A stretch of DNA of 64,000 nucleotides from JAEUIE01 sp046350055 (GTDB taxonomy: Bacteria; Planctomycetota; Planctomycetia; Gemmatales; HRBIN36), in the NCBI GenBank assembly GCA_046350055.1, contig JAXMBC010000001.1:2542001-2606000 (forward strand), read 5' to 3'. Under the pieces are notes generated by a model that was not told the origin of the DNA, ran no database searches, and saw only the letters and a program-made list of their open reading frames with translations. Every line of letters begins with the position of its first letter. Positions within the stretch are counted from its first letter, which is position 1. A program made the position numbers and the translations under genes. Shown here in pieces: positions 45,370-54,624 of this stretch.

Positions 45370-46569
45370 ATGATGAACTTCCCTGCACGCTTTTGCTCAT
45401 TGCATCTGACGCTCGGTATTGTCGTAGTGAGTATCCTGGCATGTTCAGTGATCCAGGCGGAAGATCCCCTGACCAAGGAAGAGCTGGAGACGCAAAAGAT
45501 CACAGCCAAGTACCGCCAGGTGGTGGAAGCAGGGCTGCAATGGCTTTCCAAAAACCAGTCACGTGATGGCCACTGGGATGTTGCTCCTGGTGGAGCACAT
45601 CCAATCCCTATGACTGCGCTGGCGGGACTCGCGCTCCTGAGCGAAGGGAGCACCATGTCGCAGGGCAAATACTCCAAGGAAATTGAACTGGCAGTTGAGT
45701 ATCTCCTCAGTCGTGTGACCAAGAAAACTGGACTGATCGGCGATACCCGGGATCAACGTGAACAGCAGCGCTACATGTACGGTCACGGTTTCGCGACTCT
45801 GTTTCTGGCCCAGGTCTACGGTGAAGAGCCGGACGGAGCACGTCGTAAGGAGCTGGAAAAAGTACTGACCCAGGCAGTGATCTATATTGGCAAGGCTCAG
45901 ACAGCACTGGGTGGATGGGGGTACCTGACTGCTGCCGAGGGTACTGACTTTGATGAAGGCTCGGTCACTATTACTCAGCTTCAGGCGCTCCGGGCCTGCA
46001 AGAACGCCGGCATTCCCGTCCCCAAAGAGGTGATAGACAAGGCAGGAGAGTATCTTCGCAAGTCTTCCGTGATCTCCAGTCGCTCCTCTGATCCCATGCT
46101 GGAAGAGGCAGGCGTTACCTATAGTCTGCGTGGTGGTGGCGGTGGTGGCATTCGCCCTCCCCTCACGGCTGCAGGCATTTGCTGCCTCTTCTCATCCGGC
46201 GAGTACAACAACGAGATGGCTTTGAAGTGGATCAACTACTGCCAGCGCAACATTCACGTGGACAACTCTGGTCGCGACAGTTTTGGGCATTGGGAATATA
46301 CGCATCTCTATTACTCGCAGGTCCTGTATGTGCTGGGTGAGGATAGACATGCCAAGATGAGGCCCGACCTGGCCAAGAGAGAAGCCGAAGGCGAAAAGAA
46401 ACTTCTCAAGTGGAGTCGTTACCGTGAGGTTGTCTATGGCTACCTGGCAGGGAAACAGTCTCCTGATGGTTCCTGGAATTCGGGTGCGGTGGGACCGGTC
46501 TACTCCACCGCGCTGCACCTGATCATTCTGCAACTCGACAAGGGACACTTGCCAATTTTCCAGCGTTAG
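45370..46569 (+). CDS. Exported prenyltransferase/squalene-oxidase-repeat protein
   Basis: 399 residues from the ATG at 45370 (AGGAG ribosome site upstream; an ATG at 45373 also exists). Signal peptide (LTLGIVVVSILACSVIQA). The body is an alpha/alpha toroid like squalene-hopene cyclase (VEAGLQWLSKNQSRDGHWD, GGWGYLTAAEG, KQSPDGSWNS). The cyclase DxDD catalytic motif is not visible. In planctomycetes such repeat proteins are widespread and their role is unknown. It starts 12 bp after the propeller gene. Confidence 0.87.
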   Translation: MMNFPARFCSLHLTLGIVVVSILACSVIQAEDPLTKEELETQKITAKYRQVVEAGLQWLSKNQSRDGHWDVAPGGAHPIPMTALAGLALLSEGSTMSQGKYSKEIELAVEYLLSRVTKKTGLIGDTRDQREQQRYMYGHGFATLFLAQVYGEEPDGARRKELEKVLTQAVIYIGKAQTALGGWGYLTAAEGTDFDEGSVTITQLQALRACKNAGIPVPKEVIDKAGEYLRKSSVISSRSSDPMLEEAGVTYSLRGGGGGGIRPPLTAAGICCLFSSGEYNNEMALKWINYCQRNIHVDNSGRDSFGHWEYTHLYYSQVLYVLGEDRHAKMRPDLAKREAEGEKKLLKWSRYREVVYGYLAGKQSPDGSWNSGAVGPVYSTALHLIILQLDKGHLPIFQR

Positions 46570-46641
46570 TGCCACTGACTAGACAATCGTTCGGCCAGTC
46601 GTATCAACGTATCAAGCACACCAGGCCAATTGAGAGCAAGC

Positions 46642-47706
46642 ATGAGCGAACAGACCACCGCCTCGCTGGGACATGACGATCTGGCTGAAGCCAAAAAACT
46701 GCAAGAGGCCTTTGCCAACATCCGCCAGCAGTTGGCGCGTGTCATTGTGGGGCAGGATGCGGTGATTGAGCAATTGCTCATCGCACTCTTCAGCAAAGGG
46801 CATGTCATACTCGAAGGCGTGCCAGGCCTGGCGAAGACACTGCTGATCAGCACTCTGGCAAAATGTCTTTCGCTGGAATTCAGCCGCGTACAGTTTACTC
46901 CAGATTTGATGCCAAGTGACATTACGGGTACGGAAGTGATTCAGGAGAATCGCACGACCGGTGGCCGCGAGTTCAAGTTTCTGCAGGGCCCCCTGTTCGC
47001 CAACATCATCCTGGCTGATGAAATCAATCGAACACCACCGAAAACACAGGCAGCGCTGCTGGAAGCCATGCAGGAACGGCAGGTCACTGTGGGCCGCACC
47101 CGGCACCAGTTGCCCAGTCCCTTCTTTGTTCTGGCCACACAGAATCCGATCGAACAGGAAGGTACGTATCCACTGCCCGAAGCGCAGCAGGATCGCTTCA
47201 TGTTCAAGGTCTTTGTGAACTACCCAAGTTTCAAGGAAGAGTTTGAGATAGCCCGCCGTACCACGGGACTGCAAACTGAAGAACTGCAGCCGATTCTTTC
47301 CGGGGAGCAGATTCTTCAGCTGCAATCGCTGGTGCGCCGGGTGCCAGTAAGCGATCATGCGATCAACTATGCGCTGGCATTGGTCAGGCAAACCCGTGTA
47401 GTGCAGGATGGCGCCCCAGATTACGTGAAGAACTGGCTCGATTGGGGTGCCGGTCCTCGTGCCGTGCAGTTCCTGATCCTGGGAGCCAAGGCTCGGGCGT
47501 TACTCTATGGACGCACACATGTGCAGACGGAAGATCTCGCAGCACTGGCGCTGCCTGTACTACGTCATCGCATCCTCACCAATTTCGCTGCCGTCTCGGA
47601 AGGTGTCACGACGGACAAGGTCGTCGAACGAATTGTGAAAGACACGCCGCTGAAAGAAACCGACCTTACCCGTGACGCAAGATTCCAGAAGATCTTTGCT
47701 ACATAA
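46642..47706 (+). CDS. MoxR family AAA+ ATPase
   Basis: 354 residues (an in-frame TTG at 46630 would add 4). Walker A GVPGLAKT, Walker B ILADEINRTPPKTQ, sensor LATQNPIEQEG, and the C-terminal lid domain. MoxR ATPases work with VWA proteins as chaperones or assembly factors; the next three genes are DUF58 and two VWA-containing membrane proteins, the classic Bat-type arrangement. ATPase activity is expected: all key residues are present. Confidence 0.95.
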   Translation: MSEQTTASLGHDDLAEAKKLQEAFANIRQQLARVIVGQDAVIEQLLIALFSKGHVILEGVPGLAKTLLISTLAKCLSLEFSRVQFTPDLMPSDITGTEVIQENRTTGGREFKFLQGPLFANIILADEINRTPPKTQAALLEAMQERQVTVGRTRHQLPSPFFVLATQNPIEQEGTYPLPEAQQDRFMFKVFVNYPSFKEEFEIARRTTGLQTEELQPILSGEQILQLQSLVRRVPVSDHAINYALALVRQTRVVQDGAPDYVKNWLDWGAGPRAVQFLILGAKARALLYGRTHVQTEDLAALALPVLRHRILTNFAAVSEGVTTDKVVERIVKDTPLKETDLTRDARFQKIFAT

Positions 47707-47715
47707 GGAAATCGC

Positions 47716-48630
47716 TTGCCCAGTACGTCTACCGATCCCCGGCGTTTCCTCAGTCCTCAGGCAGTCTCCCGCATTGCCCGGCTCGATCTCCGCGCCCGCC
47801 ATGTCGTGGAAGGCTTTATCAGCGGCATGCACAAGTCGCCTTTCTTCGGCCACTCGGTCGAGTTTGTTCAGCATCGCGACTATACACCTGGCGATGATAT
47901 CCGCCACCTTGACTGGAAAGTCTGGTCGAAGACGGATCGCTTTTACATCAAGCAGTTTGAAGCAGAAACGAATCTGCGAGCGATGCTCCTGGTCGATGTC
48001 AGCGAATCCATGCGTTATGGACGCGGACCGCTGACCAAGTATGACTATGCCTGTACGCTGGCTTCTTCCCTGGCCTATATGCTGCTGAGCCAGGGGGATG
48101 CAGTTGGCTGCGTGACTTTTGATGGTCAGGTGCGTCATGCGGTGCCTGCCCGCAGTCAGATGACACATCTTGACGCGGTCTTGCAGACGCTTCATGTCAG
48201 CAAGCCGACAGAGAAGACAAATCTTAATAGCATCCTCAGCCGGGTGACTGAAAACCTGCCGGGACGGGGTATGGTGATTCTGTTTTCCGACTTGTTCAGC
48301 GATCGTGCCAGTTTCTTCGCCGGCCTTGATCTGCTTGCCCATCGTCGGCATGATGTCATCGTCTTTCACGTTCTCGATGAAGATGAAGTCAACTTTGAAT
48401 TCCAGGGAACGACCAAGTTCCTGGGAATGGAAGCTATGCCTGAACTGGTCTGTGATCCCCGGGCGCTTCGTGAAGGCTATCTCGAAGCAATGGGAGAGTA
48501 TCTGGATGAAGTCCGCCGAGGCTGTGCTCAGCGAGGAGTCGAATATGCATTGGTCAAAACCAGTGACTATTTCGATGCGGTACTAGCACGATTCCTCTCC
48601 GCACGTATGGCTCTGCGAGGGCGTAAATAA
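47716..48630 (+). CDS. DUF58/VWA domain protein
   Basis: 304 residues, TTG start 9 bp after the MoxR stop. N-terminal DUF58 region (FGHSVEFVQHRDYTPGDDIR, then HLDWKVWSKTDRF) followed by a VWA-like domain with DVSESMRYG (MIDAS) and LFSDLFSDRASF. Companion of MoxR in Bat/MoxR systems; presumably the cytoplasmic adaptor between the ATPase and the membrane VWA proteins. No membrane segment. Confidence 0.94.
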   Translation: MPSTSTDPRRFLSPQAVSRIARLDLRARHVVEGFISGMHKSPFFGHSVEFVQHRDYTPGDDIRHLDWKVWSKTDRFYIKQFEAETNLRAMLLVDVSESMRYGRGPLTKYDYACTLASSLAYMLLSQGDAVGCVTFDGQVRHAVPARSQMTHLDAVLQTLHVSKPTEKTNLNSILSRVTENLPGRGMVILFSDLFSDRASFFAGLDLLAHRRHDVIVFHVLDEDEVNFEFQGTTKFLGMEAMPELVCDPRALREGYLEAMGEYLDEVRRGCAQRGVEYALVKTSDYFDAVLARFLSARMALRGRK

Positions 48631-48650
48631 ATCGCACGTAAGGATGCTGC

Positions 48651-51551
48651 ATGCTTGAGTCTGTGATGAATCCGTTTGCCTGGTGGGGGCTGCTTGCGGT
48701 GGCTGTCCCCATCATCATCCATTTGATCAATCGCTTGCGTTACAAGCGGATCGAATGGGCAGCGATGGAATTTCTGCTCAAGGCCATGCAGAAGAACAAA
48801 CGCAAAGTGCTGATGGAGCAGCTCTTGCTGCTGTTCCTGCGCTGCCTGCTCATCAGCCTCATTGTCCTGCTGATTGTCCGTCCACTCTGGCTGCTCGAGG
48901 GTACTGGTGCGGAAGCAGGTTCGTTGCATCATCATCTGATACTGCTGGATGACAGCTTTTCGATGAATGATGTTGATAGTCCTCGTCAGAATGATGGCAA
49001 GACAGCCTTCAAACGTGGCACACAGTTGCTCAGCGATCTGGCAGCGGCCCAGGCTGCCAGCAATGCTGCACATCACTGGACCGTGCTCACCTGGTCTAAT
49101 CCGGCGGTTCCTGAGTTTGGATTGCCTTTGACAAACGAAAAGCCGGAGGGGGAGCGTTTGACAACTGCTTCTGCTGGCCGACTCAAGGACCGCCTCGATG
49201 ATCTCAAACCCAGTTCCCTGTCACTCAGCCCTCTGGCAGCGCTGCAACAGGTGATCAAGCACCTCGATACGATCAAGGATGGGCGAAAGCATCTTCACAT
49301 CGTCAGCGATTTTCGCAGTGTCACCTGGCGTGGAGCGGGTGATGAAGTGTTTCAGATTCTCTCCGATCTCTCCCGGCAGGGTAAAGTGCGAGTGCAGATG
49401 CACGATGTAGCGCAACCCGGGCGCAGTCTGGTCACCAGCGATGTCCCCCCGGCACATGGCAATCTCGGGTTTGTCAATCTGACTGTCAAGCCGCGTCGCA
49501 CTCCGGACAGCATTGTGAGTCTGAATGATCTGCCATTGCGAGTTGTCACTCCTCGCCTGCCTTTTGATGTGCACGTCACCATCAGGAATTTTGGAGTTGC
49601 CGAGCATAGCAAGGTGAAGGTTCTGTTGCAAAGTGATGGCACTCTCAAGGCTGAACGGGTGCTTGATCGCCTTGCCGGTGGTGAAGAACGCACTCTGGTA
49701 TTCAACCTGGAATACGATGTCGATGAAGCAGTTGGCATGAAAGCGCTGACAGCACGACTGGAAGATGCTGAAGGGCGGGATCACTTGCCGGTGGACGATG
49801 TTCGCTTCGGTTATGTGGAGTTGCGTTCCAAAGTCAGTGTGCTGGTGATCGATCCTGAAGCCCGCAATAGCAATCAGGTCGGAGTCGACTCACGCTATCT
49901 TTATGCTGCTCTCACGGGCGCAGCTCGAACCGGTATTCAGCCGGAAGTCATCACGCCCCGTGAGTTGAGTACCCGCCGTACGCTGGCTGGGTATGCCACG
50001 GTCTATCTGTTGAACATTGCTGGTGTGGGTCGGAGCGAAGGCGATCTCGATGAAGATGGATGGCGGTTGATCGAACGCTATGCGCGAGGCGGTGGCAGCC
50101 TGGCATTTTTCCTGGGACCTCGTACCAACGTTGCCAGTTTCAACGACAAACTCTTCCAGAAAGGGAAGGGTATCTTTCCTGCACCGCTGCTGCTGAAACC
50201 AGATCCGGAAGGCCGGAAAAACAGTCCCTACATCGATGAAGAACCGGATAAGGATGACTATGGAGCCAAGTTGCGTTTTCTCAAGACTCACCCGGCGTTC
50301 CCTTTCACCGGAGAGATCGCTGATGCCTTCGCCCGGTTCATTCATGTCAATCGTTACTTTCGTATTGATCCGCAGTGGAAACCATCACCTGGTTATGAAG
50401 TCCTGGTGCAGCTGACGAACCGTCGACCGCTGGTGTTCTATCGAGATCAGACTCGCACCCTGATTGCTGATCTGGCTTCTGTCGCTGCTGAAGTGCCGGA
50501 AGGCAAACTCACCCAGTATGTTGCGAAATTGCAGGCCAGCATCGAAGATGCAGACAAGAAGCGTGGTCGCAAGGGCGAACTGATGGAAGCATTGATCGGG
50601 GCACTGGGTGAACCCGCCGCTGCCAGCTTCTGGAAAGACAAGAAGCATGCTGAGTTGCAGAAGAAATTGCGAGACCTTCTGGACATATTGCAACAGGGTG
50701 ATCCAATTGTGGTGGAAGCACCAATAACTGGAGGCAGTAAAACGGGACGTGTAACAGCTTTCCTTTTGCCCGTCTCTCCCACCAGTATCCAGGGGAAAGA
50801 TTACGGCTGGCACGATATGGCTGCGGGCGATCTGGCACAGTTCTTTTTTGTTCCCATGATTCTCGGCCTGCAGGAACATCTCGCATCGCAATCACGTGCA
50901 TCGGAGATGACCAATAATTCCCTGATCGAACAACAACCTCTCGAAATCCGCCTCGATAAGGACCGCTATCATCCCCAGGTGGAGGTGTGGTATCAGGGTG
51001 AAAAGGAAACTGTATCCACCAGAATCGACACCATTAATGGTGAGCGTGTCAAGCCACTCGGCGAGATACCGGCTGATCCTTCAGGGAAAACCGAACAGTA
51101 TGACTGGCTTGTCAAAGTCAAGCCACTCAAAGGGCCGGGACACTACCGGCTCAAGTTTAACCAGGTGAGTGGAGCTTCTGCTGCCAGTACTGAGGTGCAG
51201 GGTGAAGCAAGCATCAGAGTGGATACGTCCAAGATCCCAGAAGAGCGACCGCTGGCATTCAATCTCGACAATCGACAGGAAGGCAACTTGTTGCGTCTGT
51301 CAGAAGACCAGATGCGCGAAGCTTTGGCAGATGGTCTGGTCAAAGGCCCTTCACGCTCGTCGCTGATTGAAGCCCGCGAATATGTCCAAAGTAAGACTTG
51401 GTTTGTCAACAATGCGCTCGAGTCCCAGGCCAGCGAAGCATTGCAATCACATTCCTGGTCGGAGTACTCCTGGGTACTGCTGCTCTTCATCGGGCTGCTC
51501 ATCCTGGAACAGTACCTGGCAATGAAGTTCAGTCATCACCTGGCACCATAA
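48651..51551 (+). CDS. BatA-like VWA membrane protein
   Basis: 966 residues. N-terminal double helix of the aerotolerance-regulator N domain (FAWWGLLAVAVPIIIHLINR, LLLLFLRCLLISLIVLLIV), then a VWA domain with the MIDAS motif LDDSFSMND. A long middle region has immunoglobulin-like and glutamine-amidotransferase-like folds (LVIDPEARNSNQVG, YLLNIAGVGRSEGDLD), and the final TM is VLLLFIGLLILEQYLA. It is larger than typical BatA (~330 residues). Extracytoplasmic domains probably sense or bind envelope components. Confidence 0.9.
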   Translation: MLESVMNPFAWWGLLAVAVPIIIHLINRLRYKRIEWAAMEFLLKAMQKNKRKVLMEQLLLLFLRCLLISLIVLLIVRPLWLLEGTGAEAGSLHHHLILLDDSFSMNDVDSPRQNDGKTAFKRGTQLLSDLAAAQAASNAAHHWTVLTWSNPAVPEFGLPLTNEKPEGERLTTASAGRLKDRLDDLKPSSLSLSPLAALQQVIKHLDTIKDGRKHLHIVSDFRSVTWRGAGDEVFQILSDLSRQGKVRVQMHDVAQPGRSLVTSDVPPAHGNLGFVNLTVKPRRTPDSIVSLNDLPLRVVTPRLPFDVHVTIRNFGVAEHSKVKVLLQSDGTLKAERVLDRLAGGEERTLVFNLEYDVDEAVGMKALTARLEDAEGRDHLPVDDVRFGYVELRSKVSVLVIDPEARNSNQVGVDSRYLYAALTGAARTGIQPEVITPRELSTRRTLAGYATVYLLNIAGVGRSEGDLDEDGWRLIERYARGGGSLAFFLGPRTNVASFNDKLFQKGKGIFPAPLLLKPDPEGRKNSPYIDEEPDKDDYGAKLRFLKTHPAFPFTGEIADAFARFIHVNRYFRIDPQWKPSPGYEVLVQLTNRRPLVFYRDQTRTLIADLASVAAEVPEGKLTQYVAKLQASIEDADKKRGRKGELMEALIGALGEPAAASFWKDKKHAELQKKLRDLLDILQQGDPIVVEAPITGGSKTGRVTAFLLPVSPTSIQGKDYGWHDMAAGDLAQFFFVPMILGLQEHLASQSRASEMTNNSLIEQQPLEIRLDKDRYHPQVEVWYQGEKETVSTRIDTINGERVKPLGEIPADPSGKTEQYDWLVKVKPLKGPGHYRLKFNQVSGASAASTEVQGEASIRVDTSKIPEERPLAFNLDNRQEGNLLRLSEDQMREALADGLVKGPSRSSLIEAREYVQSKTWFVNNALESQASEALQSHSWSEYSWVLLLFIGLLILEQYLAMKFSHHLAP

Positions 51552-51599
51552 CCCCTTGCACGAGGAGCGACGAGATACAGACGCAGAGAGTGATTCAGC

Positions 51600-54584
51600 G
51601 TGACCAATCGCACTGAAGCTCCAGTATGCTATCTCTCACGAATGAACCCACGTCCCATCGAACGCATGGAATTCGTCTGGCGGCGACTGGAAGAGCCTGC
51701 TGAGCTCTTTGGTATGCCGCTCAGTTTCGATCCGTACTGGTGGCTGGCTATTGCCATTCCGCTTCTGCTGCTGGCATTTGCTTTCGTTGTGCTCACCTAT
51801 CGGCGGGAAAGTAAGACTATTGGTCCGAAGTGGTCTGCCATACTTGGCATACTTCGAGTGTTTGCCTATCTGACCCTGTTTTTCATCTGGTTGCTCCCTG
51901 CCATGCGACAGGTGAAATACAGTGAGCAACAATCCAAGGTGGCACTGCTTTTCGATATCTCCGCCAGTATTACTGAAACCAGTGACAGGACGGCAAGCGA
52001 TGTGCCGGGCGAACTTCTCCTGACCCGCCAGGAAGAACTGCTGGAATTGCTGAAACAGGCAGTGCCAGTGACAACCGGCACCCCGACCCCACCCGATTTT
52101 CTGACTCGCCTGCTGAGCAAGAACCCGCTGATCTGTTATCGTTTTGGTGAAACTCTCGATTCCACTCCGTGGCTCGTTCCGAACTTAGCCGAGCGTCCCT
52201 CGTTCCTCCAGTGGCAACGGCTGCTCCAGCCAGCTCGAGTTACCAACTGGAATGAACTGCCTTCGTCCGAAACCCTGACAGACCTCATCAAGCTGGCAAA
52301 CGAAGCTGATGCAGTAGAACCTGCGAACCAACAGGTCCGACATAAGGCACTGGTAGAAAGTTTGGATCGAACCTGGACCGAGAGACAACAGGCAGCCAGC
52401 AAGCTTGCACAGCGAACCAATCCTGGACTGGCACTGAAAGAACTGCTTCAGAAAGAAAAAGGCAACTTGCAGGGCGTCATCGTTTTTTCTGATGGCAAAG
52501 CCACCGCGGGCAGTACCCAGGACTGGACGGAAGCCATGACCTATGCTCGCAAGGAAGGAGTCCCGGTTTTCACAGTCGGATTAGGCGTTGCCCAGTCCAT
52601 CCCGAATCTGAGAGTAGTCGATGTACTCGCTCCAACTCGCGTGCAACCTGAAGACGACTTCCCGGTGCGTGTTGCCATTGATGGAGACAATCTCCCTGCC
52701 GGCCAGGCAGCCACCGTGGTGTTACAGGTAGAGAGACCCGGAGAGAAACCAGGCGATTTGCCTGCTCAGCAATTGAACCTTATTCAGGGTAGTGGCAACC
52801 AGACTCGTGGCACTGCAGAGTTCCGCATCACCAATCCCAAAAAGATCAAGGGCGACTGGAAGTTCAAGGCCCGCGTGATTGCATTGCCAGGGGAGCGCAC
52901 TCGTGCCGATAACGCCAGCGAGGAAGCGACGATCGTCAAGGTGGAAGAACGCAAACTGAGCGTACTCCTCTTTGCCTCCGCTGCCACCAAGGAATACCAG
53001 TTTCTCCGCAGCCTGATGGCTCGCGAATCAGAAAAGTTTGATATCAGTATCTGCCTGCAGTCCATGCAGAACGGCACCGTGCAGGATATCGACCCCAGTC
53101 GTTTACTGGACCGCTTCCCTACGGAGCTCCGTGCCCGTGATGCGGATCCGAAGAATCTGGGAAACTACGACGTCATCGTGGCGTTCGATCCAGACTGGCG
53201 GTATCTTCTCGCTCGAGAAGAAAGTTCCGGGAGAGAATCATCACAGGAGTTGCTGCGTCGCTGGGTACAGGATCAAGGTGGCGGCCTGATCACCATTGCC
53301 GGTCCCGTTCACACCTTTAACCTAGTGCGCGATGCGGAACTCAACATTATTCAGAACCTCTATCCCGTCATTTTTGACGACTCGCCTGACGCATTGCACA
53401 TTCTGGATCGGTCCAACCGGGAACCCTGGGCTTTGAATTGGGATCCGAGTGCGTCCAGCCAGCCGTATCTTGACCTGACCAATTCGGGCAGCCCGGCCCG
53501 CTTCTTTGATGGCTGGGATCTCTTTTTCGATGCCCAGCGGAATAATGAAACCAATCAGGTCGAGTTCCCATCAGTTCGTGGCTTCTTCAGCTACTTCCCG
53601 ATACGACAGGTACGGCCCGGTGCACAAGTACTGGCCCGTTACGGTGACCCTAACCGTAAAGCACAAACACCCAATGGCGAACGCCAGCCTTTCTTCGTTC
53701 TTTCGAAGTCGGGCAAAGGCAACGTCTTCTTCATTGGTTCAGGTGAAACTTACCGACTGCGCAGTTTCAGTGAACGTTTTCACGAGCGATTCTGGACAAA
53801 GCTGATGCGAGCCATGGGAAAGCGTGAATCCTCGCGTGGCCTCTTGATGGTGAGTAGTAGACACAATGAAGGTGATACGATCCTGGTGGAAGCAGAATTA
53901 CTGGACAATGACCTCCGTCCGCTGCAGAACGACGCCCGGACACCCGTTTTGCTGAAAGTCAACGCACCACCCACAGTGACCGATGTTCCGAAAGAATGGA
54001 AAGAAGGTCTGCCCATGCTGCCTGACAAGGGCAAGCCTGGCGCTTTTGCTACCCGTTTTAATGCCAGAAACGCAGGTAAATACAACGTGGAATTGCGGGT
54101 GCCTGGTACGGGGGAGAAGTTGACAGCGAACTTCATCGTGGAATCGAGCGATCCTGAGCGCGACGATGTCCGCCCGGATCATCCACGGCTGCATCGATTG
54201 GCATCTCCCAGTCAGGGTGTCAAATTACTGGATGAGACCAAACGAGCTTCCTTTATGGAAGCTTTGGCAGAAGCCAGGAAGCTCATGCTGCGCGATGCCC
54301 AGACGGCTCCCGGTGGCGTGGCAGCAGCACTCACTCCGGAAAACGATCTGGATCGTCTTTACTTCAACCTGAACACGATGCAGTACATTCCCGAGTGTCT
54401 GGACAGCAATATCGTGCCTTTCACCTCCGAAGGGCGAGTGTATGATCTCTGGGACAAGGGCATTACTATCTTCCAGCACCTGGATGATCCAGAACAAGCG
54501 AAAGGTCCGTCGTGGGCCTTGCTGCTCTGCACTCTGTTGCTGGGCAGTGAATGGTTGATCCGCAAACTCCTGCGACTGGCGTAG
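51600..54584 (+). CDS. Large VWA/glutamine-amidotransferase-like membrane protein
   Basis: 994 residues from a GTG start; ATGs at 51642 and 51666 are also in frame and the last (MEFVWRRLEEPAELFG) looks most like a natural start. Two N-terminal TM helices (WWLAIAIPLLLLAFAFVVL, YLTLFFIWLLPAMR), then a VWA domain (LLFDISASITETSD, MIDAS) with an inserted SDGKATAG; then a domain with a DJ-1/GATase-like core (IVAFDPDWRYLL, GGGLITIAG); C-terminal TM LLLCTLLLGSEWLIRKLL. Partner of the BatA-like protein. Confidence 0.88.
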   Translation: MTNRTEAPVCYLSRMNPRPIERMEFVWRRLEEPAELFGMPLSFDPYWWLAIAIPLLLLAFAFVVLTYRRESKTIGPKWSAILGILRVFAYLTLFFIWLLPAMRQVKYSEQQSKVALLFDISASITETSDRTASDVPGELLLTRQEELLELLKQAVPVTTGTPTPPDFLTRLLSKNPLICYRFGETLDSTPWLVPNLAERPSFLQWQRLLQPARVTNWNELPSSETLTDLIKLANEADAVEPANQQVRHKALVESLDRTWTERQQAASKLAQRTNPGLALKELLQKEKGNLQGVIVFSDGKATAGSTQDWTEAMTYARKEGVPVFTVGLGVAQSIPNLRVVDVLAPTRVQPEDDFPVRVAIDGDNLPAGQAATVVLQVERPGEKPGDLPAQQLNLIQGSGNQTRGTAEFRITNPKKIKGDWKFKARVIALPGERTRADNASEEATIVKVEERKLSVLLFASAATKEYQFLRSLMARESEKFDISICLQSMQNGTVQDIDPSRLLDRFPTELRARDADPKNLGNYDVIVAFDPDWRYLLAREESSGRESSQELLRRWVQDQGGGLITIAGPVHTFNLVRDAELNIIQNLYPVIFDDSPDALHILDRSNREPWALNWDPSASSQPYLDLTNSGSPARFFDGWDLFFDAQRNNETNQVEFPSVRGFFSYFPIRQVRPGAQVLARYGDPNRKAQTPNGERQPFFVLSKSGKGNVFFIGSGETYRLRSFSERFHERFWTKLMRAMGKRESSRGLLMVSSRHNEGDTILVEAELLDNDLRPLQNDARTPVLLKVNAPPTVTDVPKEWKEGLPMLPDKGKPGAFATRFNARNAGKYNVELRVPGTGEKLTANFIVESSDPERDDVRPDHPRLHRLASPSQGVKLLDETKRASFMEALAEARKLMLRDAQTAPGGVAAALTPENDLDRLYFNLNTMQYIPECLDSNIVPFTSEGRVYDLWDKGITIFQHLDDPEQAKGPSWALLLCTLLLGSEWLIRKLLRLA

Positions 54585-54624
54585 GAAACTGAACCGAAGA
54601 GAGCTTCGCGAGGAGAGTAACTCA